Below are positions 54,337-64,000 of a stretch of DNA of 64,000 nucleotides, piece by piece. The notes beneath the pieces are model-generated. The model made no database searches. It saw only the letters and a list, made by a program, of their open reading frames with translations, and was not told where the DNA came from. Numbering within the stretch: position 1 is the stretch's first letter; each line of letters begins with the position of its first letter. A program made the position numbers and the translations under genes. The DNA is from Agrostemma githago (lineage: Eukaryota; Streptophyta; Magnoliopsida; Caryophyllales; Caryophyllaceae): NCBI GenBank assembly GCA_958450325.1, contig OY288257.1, forward strand, positions 17,317,873 to 17,381,872. Direction: 5' to 3'.

Positions 54337-55214
54337 TGGTGAGCCGAAGTCGTATGCTCCCAAAGATACTATTTATGCACTTATAACCACAAAACTAAAA
54401 CAATAGTGTAGGGAAATAAGGGTCGATCCACAGGGAAGACGAAGTAATTTACGTGGATTAAAACTAGAAATTAATAACTAAGAAATGAGGGTGATTGAGT
54501 AACTAAAACTAACAAATAAGCAAACAACGAAATCGATAATAATAATGAATGAGTTCAGATGATTAAAACAATCTCGGGTAAGAATTTTCCACAACTAATT
54601 ATCAAATTGATCATAGACTAACAACTTTTTCCTAACTCTTGAGCAAACTATCGTGGGAAGTAAATCCCGAATCTCACGTGAGTATTATTTGACTCGAAAC
54701 GCGATAATCAAATAACCTAATTATCAAACAACCTAATACACGCGATTAAGTTTAATTCAATAATAGCATTAACGAATAGAGAACGATAGAAGTGACGACC
54801 AATAAAACACACGATTATTAGTTCGAATCACAAGTTAAATCTCTCTCTAACCTAGATATGATGAAATGCATCCAATATTAAGGTCAAAGGTTGTTACTTT
54901 ATCTAACGGGTTTGAACAATTACGGATTCAATCGCTAGAATAACAATAGATTGAAAATTGCAAAGATTAATTAGCTACTTTAATCTAAACATTCAACAAT
55001 CATGCAAATATGAACGGAGAAATAACAATACTCAAGAGATAGAATAAAGGAGAATTAGAGTCTCACAATTGAATAATTAGAAGCTTCAAATCTTAATCCG
55101 AGAAGAAGGATTTAGTTCTTCATGCTAGGGTTTTTCTTCTCTAATTCTAATTGAACGTGATAGAAAATTTGATAATGAATAATCAATCTTTTTTTTAACC
55201 TAATACTAGTCTCC

Positions 55215-55246
<32 letters not shown>

Positions 55247-55652
55247 TAGAAAGTTATAAAGTTTCCTAAATAAAACAAAGTCTTGTAAACGTAGTAATTT
55301 AAGGCGGAATAAAGCAGAGATGCGTCCGGAAACAGGCTTCCGCGCGACCCGCGCGAGATATGTGCGACTCGCCCGCCCGCGCGACTCGCCCGGTCTTCAT
55401 GCGACTCGCCCGACCATCTGTTTCTCTTCACAGTTTCTTTCGTTGCTTCCTCGCTCCGTGTCTTCTATTGGGCCCTCCAATTCTTCATGAGTCATTCATT
55501 CTTGGCCCAACTAACGATCGGAATCATAATCCTCCAAAAAGCTTATATTACACTCGTACCAAAATAACACAAATGTACTACAAGACACACGATTAAGCTC
55601 ACAAAAATACACAAAAATCGTCGTAATAACTATGACTAAATCCGGTCCATCA
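54337..55652 (-). repeat. LTR Y (middle LTR)
   Basis: 1316 bp, begins TGGTGAGCCGAAG and ends GGTCCATCA. It has a GC-rich cluster of GCGACTCGC(C/G)CG motifs at about 55340-55412 and an (ATA)n repeat at 55214-55243. On its right is another polypurine tract (minus: AAGTGTGGGGATATT). Confidence 0.85.
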
Positions 55653-56115
55653 AATATCCCCACACTTGAACCTTTACTCGTCCTCGAGTAAAACTCAAGG
55701 AATACAATAAACACAACCATCACCGGACCAAAATGCGCGGGAATAATCATTACACACACCGGCCCTCACTCTTCTTCCCCCAAACTCCCTCGTTTTGAGA
55801 TTATGCACAAGTTGATCCACCAATTGAATGAAACTCAACTCCAATGTTCACGTGAATCAACACACCCAATACCAAACTACTATCATCGACTAAAATCATC
55901 AAAATAAGGGACACTAGCAAATAAAGATAAGCTAATGTCAATATCTAACGCCCCTTATTTCTCCAGTCCTAGAACGGATCACACGTGCTACTAATGTCAC
56001 CGATGGTAAAAATGTATACCACAATATTCCACAACCCACACATGTGATCAATCCTAAACGCCTCTAATAGTTCAATATATCAACCAAAACATCACCAATC
56101 GCAAAAGATATATAA
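55653..56115 (-). other. Truncated internal remnant between LTR Y and LTR X
   Basis: About 460 bp resembling 51184-51580 (both contain CGCCCCTTATTTCTCC), then cut off before a primer site. The ORF-bearing part has been lost. Confidence 0.7.
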
Positions 56116-56133
56116 TCCCCGGCAACGGCGCCA
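56116..56133 (-). other. Primer binding site of X (tRNA-Asp type)
   Basis: The minus strand reads TGGCGCCGTTGCCGGGGA. Confidence 0.9.
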
Positions 56134-56138
56134 AAATT

Positions 56139-57218
56139 TGGTGAGCCTAGGTCGTATGCTCCCAAAGATAAATAATTAAGTCCTATTACCTTTAACAATA
56201 TAGTAGAGGTAAGTCGGGTGTCGAATCCACAGGGAAGGCGATGAAAATTAATGTGCGAATAATATAAATAAACGTAACAAGAATATGGGGGGTTTTGTGA
56301 GTGATTAGACTAATAACTAAAATAATGAAAGTGAAATAACTAATAATGAGAATTCAGATGATTAAGAAACTCGACTCAAAGAAAATTCACTGACTAGTTA
56401 AACAATTGATCATCGACTACTAACCTTTATTTAATCCTTGAGTATTCTATTGTGAAACTGAAAGTTTCAATTGTTCCGTAGATAATATTACTTAGGTCGA
56501 AACGCGATACTAAGCAACCTAATTATTGAACAACCTAATCCACGCGTCTAGATTTAATTCAGTAACAGCATGAACGATATGAACAAATCAATAGAAATAA
56601 CCTAGGTTGCACGGACACTCCTCCAAACCGTCGTGTCGTGTCGTACACCCGTGTCGGACATCGACACACGACAATACGTCTCGGACACCTGAAAAACCGT
56701 GTCCGTTTTTTTTAATTTATTTAGAGACGTGTCGGACACGTTTCATGTTATTTTGAGACGTGTCGGCCATGATTCATACTATTTGAAGACTCATCGAATA
56801 CACTTAGCATTGTTTATGAATTTTGTGGACTTTAATAAAACAACAGTATTATATGTTTATAGGGGTTACTTGATACTATAAACGTTCTACTTAAGACTAA
56901 ATAATTAATTAATTATTATATTACAGTAGTATAACTGTTTGAGCTTTTTAAGATTTGATTTTTAACTTTAGTATATAAGACTTTAATTTTTGTTTTTTTT
57001 TATTTTACGATAATTGCGATAGTTTAAGTAACCAAACCATATTTTAGGTATAAAAATCTTCAAATTTTCTTTGTTTAAATATGTATATTGATTTTTTTTT
57101 CTGCCGTGTCTGTGTCCTATAAATTTTCGAACGTCGTGTCCCGTGTTCGATACGTCTCCGTGTCCGTGTCTGTGTCGGTGTCTATGCAACCTAGGAAATA
57201 ACGACCCTTTAACACACG
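56139..57218 (-). repeat. LTR X, right copy, truncated and interrupted
   Basis: Matches 49963 onward closely to about 56601, resumes after the TIR element at 57195, and stops at about 57218 with the last roughly 730 bp missing. Confidence 0.85.
56602..57194. mobile_element. TIR element of 593 bp (hAT-like by TSD size)
   Basis: Terminal inverted repeat CTAGGTTGCA, followed on each side by dense GTGTC/GGACAC words. 8-bp target duplication GAAATAAC at 56594-56601 and 57195-57202. The empty site is confirmed by the left LTR X at about 50430. No ORF supported. Confidence 0.85.
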
Positions 57219-58655
57219 ATAGTATTCTACTATCATTAATTACTAGAGTACTAATTTGGTATCTCCTAAATTATAGTGTACAATGGAACACTATTATTAA
57301 CACATAATAGTGTTAAATCGCGTGACACGTCACGGGGATGTGAACATTTTAGTTTAAATAATCGGGAGTAGTAATCAAATAATGTTTATTGTCGTTTATA
57401 ATACAAATAAATGAATGTTTATTGTCACAAATAAGTGTGAATTGTGATTATATAGTACCCATGCGTTTTTTGTGCAATTAGTAATTAATTTATTTATGCA
57501 ACCAAGATTCATTTAGTGCTACCCGCTTTTGCCAGTTTTTTTTTTGATTCCCTCCCCCCTAAATTAGAGATCTTAATGACAATTCAATACGGAGTATTTT
57601 TTAAATTATAAACATTATAATTAAAGAGTACAATAATAACATTACAGTATTAAATAAACAAATATTTAATGTTTGTAATAATTATTTTACTCAAAAAAAT
57701 TTAAAAATGTTTGAGGTGCTTGAAACTATTTTGTCTCGTATTTCGACCTAAGTTATTTCTGACCCGTATTTCGACCTAAGTTACCTAACCCGATCCGTAA
57801 CCCATATAATCTAACATATCTTTGTATTATGGAGTATAAATTACGGCCTCATATTCCTAGGGGATCCAACTTGAAAATGTTACTGCAACTTTGAATTTCA
57901 GGAAGATAAAATTAAATGTCAATGCAAACTTCTTACTACTATTAAGATATTCGGTTTCCAAAAGAACCAAATCATTTCCTTAATTTATGCAATTATCCTT
58001 AATTAAATATATGTCTTCCCTATGTAATTATGTATCTCTTTAATTTTCAAAATTCAATGACCATTCACAGTATTTGATTTTTTTAATATAAAAACACAAT
58101 CAAATCAGATATAAGTTGCAAATATTATTTTATTTTATTTATTATGAGTATTTTTTTTAAATTGATATTGATATATCTATCGTTCAAAAACAATACTCCA
58201 AGACTTTCCAATATGTCTATATTAAAAGAATAACTCAAATTAATATTAAGACAACTTTACACTAATTTATCTTAATTCTTATTTATGTTAGTAAATGAAA
58301 AGAAAATAAATGAATGATTTAGCTTGACTCGAGTTGAGCTTGAATCCCTTTTTTAAATTGTTCGCAAAAACATTTATTCGTATAAAGTACGTATATATAA
58401 TACTATAACAAAAAAACAATGATAAATGATTTGTTATATTGTTTGACCCATATGACAAACTGACCCAATAAAGGAAACAAAACAAACCAACAACCTACCC
58501 ACAAACCGAGATTCCCAAATAAACCTCGATGTTGCGGTTTTTATTATTATGCTTCAAACCCTAATTAAGTTGATGAACATCAAGAATCAAAATTAGCCTA
58601 TTCATCATTCATCCAGATCAAAATCAACCCATTCATCGATCATTCTACGCATCAG
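57219..58655. other. AT-rich intergenic DNA without supported genes
   Basis: No gene seen. 57220-57245 (AGTATTCTACTAT.ATTAATTACTA) repeats the sequence at 49848-49872 outside the left LTR X. CTACGCATCAG ends at the LTR start; ATCAG (58651-58655) should be the target duplication of the next element. Confidence 0.5.
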
Positions 58656-61600
58656 TGTAATACCCCGGATTTTATAAATTTAAAATTTAATTAAAATTAT
58701 GTTCGTATTTTTATTTTTACAATTTAACTTGTAACTCTTAAAATTATTATAAAACAAATTTATCGTTTAATCGTGTCAAATTCCTAAAATTCTATTTGTC
58801 TCGAAAACTCTTCTTATATTTAAAACATATTTTTATTTCTGTTTCGATTTATTTTATACATTTAATTTAATTCTTATCGAAAGTCTATTTCCACGTTTTA
58901 AATTCTAAATTCTTTTATTTAATTATATTTTAGCTCGAATTTCTATTTTCGTCTCGAAGCTCACTTATTTTAAGTTTTGTCAAAACATTTATTACCTTTC
59001 CTCGAGAAATCAATTTAATTCACTTTATCGAATATTTATTATTTATCGAGAAAAACCATTTCATCGCCTAGTTGTTTATTTCTATAAGCTTCGTTTTCGT
59101 CTTGGATAATTTATTTACTCATTTTATTTGAGTTCGATTATTTATTAATTTTATTAATTCATTTTAATCCGATTCGTGGGTCAGTCAACCAAATTCATTT
59201 AAAGGTGCCGTTTCAACCCGATCCGTTACGGAATTCGTTAATAACCGATTTTTAGAGGTGCTGATTCATTTTCCCTTTCCAACTTCTTACGTACATCACC
59301 CCTTACACATTTTTTTTCCAACACACATCACACTAACCTCCCCTTTCATTTTCTTTCTTCTCCACCGCTTCACCCTCCTTGTCACCTCTTCGTTCCCCTT
59401 CAATTTTCTTCTTCTTCTTTTCTCCTTAAAATCTGCACCGCAATCTCCATCATTTCGCCTTCGTCGACCCTCATTTCACGCTCCAATCAGCACTCGATTT
59501 AATTCGCTGCTTCCCTTGTTCTGCTGCTGTCAAGGTTGTTGTTCTGTTTTATTCTTTCTTCGCTGCTCCATATCTTTTCGTCGTTGTTTCTATTCGTTTG
59601 GGACTCATTGATACTGCACTTTATTTTCGCTACCACTACTGTGATGCTGTCCGCACCTGCTGCTGTTGTCCGTTTATTCTTCTCTGATTCCGTCTTCTTT
59701 TTCTGCTTCTTTGTGGCGGTCCTCGTCATCCGAACTCGGTGAGCATTCTGTCTTCGTTCCTTTTTCCGTCCTCTGCTGATGTTTTCATTCCTTTTTCTAC
59801 TGTTGTTTTCTTGCTGCTACCCATTTTTGATGCTGCTGTCAATTGTTAATATTCCTCTTCGGATTCAATTCTGCTGCTGCCGTGTTACTGGCTGTCGGAT
59901 TTTCTTCCTCTCCTTCTGGTTTCATTCCTTTTTCTGCGTTTTGCTGCTCTCTGTTTTTCCTTTCTTCTTCATCTTCTGTTCTGCTTCCTTTTCGTCCTTC
60001 TTTTTTTTGTTTTTCTTCTTCTGCATTGTTCGTGTTGCTGCTGTTCGATTCCGTGCGTGTCGACCCTCCATCGTTCCTGGTTCTTCTTTCTTGTTAATCC
60101 CCTTTTCATTTGTTGTCGATGCTGATGTTGTACGCAAATGTTACTTTTACTGATGCTGCATTATACTGCTACTGTTTCATTATCATCGTGGCTTTCTTTC
60201 GTCTTCATGTCTTGCTGTCACTCTCTCCGTGTTCCTGTCGCTATTTCTTTTGTGTCTTCTCCTTGTATTTGCTGCTGCTACTCTATGTTCTACTGTTCTC
60301 TTTTGTTGGGTATTGCTGCTCGTCATCATACTATAGTCGTCCGGTTTTTGTGGTGCACACCACCTGCTCGATATTCTCGTTTTTCACGTCTTCTTTGTTT
60401 TGTGCTGCTGCTCCTACTGTATCATCGTTGTTGCTCTTTTCGTTGTTCGTTCTCGTTCCTCAATTCCTTTATTTTCTCCTTCTCGTTCTTTCCCGTTTCT
60501 CTTTATCCCTTCTCCTCCCCTCTCTTTTCCTTGTCTCGTATTCCGTGTCGTCTAGTTATTTTCAATATTCCTTAATTCCGATTCCTTTGTTTCTGTTTCT
60601 GTTTGTCTCGAGCCCCGTTGGAGCCTTGAGGATTTTTCTTTAAGACGAGTATCGGAGCGATTGGATCTTGGACAAATGGGTTGAAGAAAGTGCATTGAGG
60701 ATTTATCACACAAGGTAACTTTAGGACGTTACTCGATTTTATATCGTATGTTAGAGTAGTAGTATGTAGTAAATATTTTAACTTCGATTTTCTAATTTTA
60801 GCTATTTATTATTTGCTAAAAATATTATTTTAAATTATTCCTTATAGTATTTTACAAGTTTTCGACATCGTTTCATAAATCATTAGTAATTTAATTATTT
60901 ACGATCGTTATAATATTTTGTTGGTTATCGTGACACTAGTAACTAAATAATGTCAATTTCATATTTCGTCATATTTCGTTGATTTATAATTTTCACTTCA
61001 ACATCGTATTTTTATATTTTAATCGAAATTTGTATACTTGTTAATAAATTAATTTTTGTTTTACGATTTATTCTAATAAATGATAAAATACTCGATTTTG
61101 TTTTAAATATATTTTTAGTCGAGACTATTTTCGCTAATAATTTCCTGTTTGTTTTCGATTGACTATTTTTATTAAAATCCGTATTATTTATTCATAAAAG
61201 CTATTTGTTAAAAGTAATTTGAAATCTTTGTAAATCTCATTTCATTTATTAAACTCGTCGACTCAATTAATTTTGCTATCATTTTCATAAAACATCTATT
61301 TTCTAAATTTTATAATTTTAAACTCGATTCTCCTAATTAATCAAAAAATACTATACTTTGACCTATTCTATTTGATTTATATTTTAGTAACGAATTTAGA
61401 AATATATTAAAGTTACGATAACGACGATAATAATAAAATGTTAATTTCGTTAGAAATGCTATTTTTATACATTTCACTAATTTTAATAACTTACGTATTT
61501 TTTACAACAATATTTCTATTTTAAGTAAGTTTCTAAAATTAGTAAGTTCCTATTTATAGGAAATTTCCCTTTTCATATAAATGTTTTTTCCCTTTTATCT

Positions 61601-62505
61601 TCATATTATTTATAATGATTATTTATTCTCAATATCGATAATGCCTTGTTTTGAAGTTATGGAATAAAGAGAAGTGTGGGGTTAGAGTAATATAGTCTGG
61701 GATATACGTTTTGCCATCAACTATAAAGCTGGTGTGTCTATGTTGAGACACATTGGTCGTTGAACTGAGCATGGTTTGTGTTCAGGAGTGTGTATATTTT
61801 GACCTTAAACTTAGATATCGCATCGTGTAAGTCGCCGTCGGGTTGAACTGGATTACGGTTGGTGTCCAGGAGGGGTGTACATTACTTAAGCCAGGACCTC
61901 GCTGCATGCAGTCCTGTTATAGTTGAGTTGCCTAGTTAGAGACCGAAGTCTGATTTGTTTTGACTAAGTTCTCGATGCTAATTTAGCATTATTCCTAGTG
62001 AAGGGCTAGCCTTGTACACACCGATCGAATTTCCATAACGCCATTTTTGAATATTTATATTATCGATTGATTTTGACTTGTAGGTTGGCAAGTGCTTTAA
62101 GTTTTCCTCGAAAACTTATTTTTATTATATCGTTTTAATGTTTTCTCTTTTTAAATATTTTGATATAATAATACTATTATTTTTTCCATATGATATAATA
62201 TGGCTGGGAGAACGTCCGACTTACTCCCCACTGACGTGGCTGTTATGTTTATAACATGACAGGTATTTGCTGCTGGGTTTTGGGCGTGAGTTAGCGAGTA
62301 GCGTGGATCCTACTCTTTCTTTATTCATGTAATTTACGGATTTGTATAACCTATTTGGAGAATTTGCTTTTAGCTCTTTTGTAAAAAGATGTCTTTGTAT
62401 TGACTTACCATTTCTTTTAATAAGATATAGTTTGTCAGTGTGTTTTAATCCCAAATCTACAGTGTTTTCGTCACTGTACTGCGTTAGATTTTCTTGGGGA
62501 TTACA
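58656..62505 (+). repeat. 5' LTR of a chromovirus-type gypsy element (3.85 kb)
   Basis: TGTAATACCCC...GGGGATTACA ends form an inverted repeat and are followed by a tRNA-Met-type primer site. TGTAATACCCC starts and multi-kilobase LTRs are typical of plant Tekay/Del chromoviruses. 59240-60640 is pyrimidine-rich. The partner LTR lies outside the window. Confidence 0.75.
59240..60640 (+). other. Pyrimidine-rich section of the chromovirus LTR
   Basis: About 1.4 kb with plus-strand C/T far above A/G, rich in CTGCTG, TTCTTC and TCGTT words. Many overlapping Phe/Ser/Leu-rich ORFs appear in all frames; composition explains them and I do not call them genes. Confidence 0.75.
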
Positions 62506-62507
62506 GT

Positions 62508-62519
62508 TGGTAACAGAGC
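62508..62519 (+). other. Primer binding site of chromovirus element (tRNA-Met type)
   Basis: TGGTAACAGAGC differs by one base from the usual TGGTATCAGAGC and starts two bases after the LTR. Confidence 0.8.
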
Positions 62520-64000
62520 ATTGTTGCTCCCGACGCTTACACCAGATTTTAGGAAAAATACTAGTAAATGATTTGAACATTAAAGAAATATTAGTGAGAG
62601 ATGGGTAGAAACCTAAATAAGGACTTAACTGTTAGGTTTATATGTTCTTGTAACTCAATGACTAGCATTGAATATTTGTTTCCCTTGTCTGGAAGAAGAT
62701 GGATAAACAAGACGTTGATAGGATGCTGCTCTAGATCGGGACAAGACCTGCTTAGAACTCTAACCGCCTACTGATTCGAGTGGACAACTTTGTGCTACAA
62801 GGAAGATACAATGGTGACCTTTCAGCTCAGATTTAGTTTGCTCAAGCTACAAGTTAGATGATCAAGAGAAGATTCTTGTTCCATGATGTTGTAGTTCGTG
62901 CTCGTACCTCTACGAGTAGATGAAGATACCGTGAGTTCCTTTGTGGAACCTTAGAGGTCCGAAGATTCTTCTCTCGTTTTAAATCTTAGTTATCTAGGAT
63001 CATTGATTCTTTTCTTCCTTCCTCTGCTTCTTCCAATTCTTCTTATATATATTCTCATCTTCACTCACTTGGTGAATCCTTGTTCTATTCTCTTACTTTA
63101 CCATCTTCCATCTTGAGATTCTTTGGTTTGACCTAATTCCGTCCTAGTGAACCCCTTGGAAGGTTATAGATGTTTGAGGTTTAGTAAACCCTTGTTACCT
63201 GGTTTGAGGATTGTGAGCCTACCCTATCTTCTAAGCAAGTAAGGAATTATTGAGGATTGATTTGAGTGACAATTGTTGATTGATGGAATTTGGATGATAC
63301 CTTAGACACTGAACCTTGGGTTATAGGTTACTTTGATTATTTTGGAGTACTTAGAGTTGATTATATTTTGGAGTAGTAAGAGTATATCAAATTTTGATGG
63401 ATACCTAGTACGTAACCTAGGACCGAACTAAGTGTAACTGATAATGTTACTTGGGATTCTTGCCTAACACTTAATTGATGGATGCACCGCGAATATTTGG
63501 GATCTTAGAGTATTGTTTAAAGTGTTAGCCTGAGTATTGTGGTACCCTTGAAGATTTTCAGTATTATCATCGGAAAATTTTGGTTGACATAGATTACCCG
63601 TATTTCTTAAGGATTGGATTAGATCGTTGATCGTTGTTTAAGGTTGTAACCTCTGAACTTTTGAGTTGAGTGATCTAACTTGGATAAATTGTTGTTAACC
63701 TTGAAGAAGAGAATATATTGCACGATTAGAGGTTGGATTTATCGCATTGTTTTGAGGAATACTTAATGAGAATTATCTTGATGGATTTATAGTCCAGAAC
63801 TCTTTGACCAACGGGATTGTGGATTCGTTGAGTTAATAAATATTTTGGTGGATTTGATGTTACGATATGAAATTTGATGGACTTCTCAGAATTAGTTGAA
63901 CAACGTGTTTTGAAGATGTGAGTGTTCGCGCCATTACCTATAGGTTTGAGCGTGTTTGAGGATTCGTAGTACTTTTCCAAGTTCTGTACTTGTGGCATAT
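62520..64000 (+). other. Internal region of chromovirus element, no gag found
   Basis: A gag start would be expected soon after the primer site, but only short, unlike ORFs are seen; the ORF at 63726-63998 on the minus strand has no recognisable feature. The element is either non-coding here or truncated. Confidence 0.5.

Larger units (their letters stand above)
49963..57218 (-). mobile_element. Three-LTR array of two related non-autonomous gypsy elements (X and Y)
   Basis: On the minus strand: LTR X (56139-57218, truncated), tRNA-Asp primer site, a short internal remnant, LTR Y (54337-55652), primer site, ORF and internal region, LTR X (49963-51183). The outer two LTRs are close copies; the middle one is a diverged subfamily. 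All begin TGGTGAGCC. This fits recombination between related elements better than simple nesting, since no target duplication surrounds Y. No pol. Confidence 0.8.

Noticed and set aside
54337..55652. LTR Y as a solo LTR inserted in element X
   Set aside because: It is flanked by a primer site on one side and a polypurine tract on the other, not by target duplications.
59258..60643. Several long overlapping ORFs rich in Phe, Ser and Leu
   Set aside because: They exist in all plus frames because purine-rich stop codons are rare in this pyrimidine-rich tract; no motif, inside an LTR.

Overview
This is eukaryotic, plant-type DNA with no host gene I can support. It is a stack of LTR retrotransposons inserted into one another, followed by AT-rich intergenic DNA that holds more, mostly decayed, transposons. 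The element types point to a eudicot: a Tat-lineage gypsy element with a second RNase H and an antisense spliced ORF, an Ogre-like non-autonomous gypsy, small gag-like gypsy elements primed by tRNA-Asp, a small copia element and a very long chromovirus-type LTR. Caryophyllales is my guess, from general resemblance only.

Layout of 1-40578. Host element A is a Tat-lineage gypsy element on the minus strand. Its 5' LTR is 39852-40578, its tRNA-Lys-type primer site 39831-39848, and its 3' LTR (1-158) is cut by the window edge. Three retrotransposons are inserted in it, each with TG...CA LTR ends and a perfect 5-bp target-site duplication: element 1 (2586-8754, plus strand, TSD TGTGG), element 2 (13683-23830, minus, TSD TTACC) and element 3 (24201-39520, minus, TSD ATCTC). 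Element 3 was in turn split by element 4 (29553-37209, plus, TSD GTAGC), a relative of itself, inside its ORF. Removing the insertions joins A's gag-pol in one order: gag (39781-39521, 24200-23836, 13682-12094), protease, reverse transcriptase, RNase H, second RNase H and a truncated integrase (to about 8944). It carries four in-frame stops and one frameshift. A's antisense ORF, with three predicted introns, lies at 561-2544 on the plus strand.

Elements 1 to 4 are non-autonomous: each has LTRs, a primer site, polypurine tracts and one ORF, but no pol. They would need enzymes from relatives. All carry clusters of short palindromes with fixed arms and a variable two-base centre, placed just upstream of the LTR TATA box. 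In elements 1, 3 and 4 the polypurine tract is also repeated inside the element.

40579-49960 is old AT-rich sequence. A pair of roughly 100-bp inverted arms (40581-40678 and 48659-49557) brackets a 70-bp minisatellite between other inverted repeats, a decayed copia element (44887-48136, TSD CGTAG) and a hAT-type element (48712-49503, 8-bp TSD) that sits inside the right arm. 49963-57218 is a three-LTR array of two related non-autonomous gypsy elements (minus strand), the right LTR carrying a 593-bp TIR element (8-bp TSD). 58656-62505 is one 3.85-kb chromovirus-type LTR with a strongly pyrimidine-rich section, followed by a tRNA-Met-type primer site and internal sequence that runs off the window.
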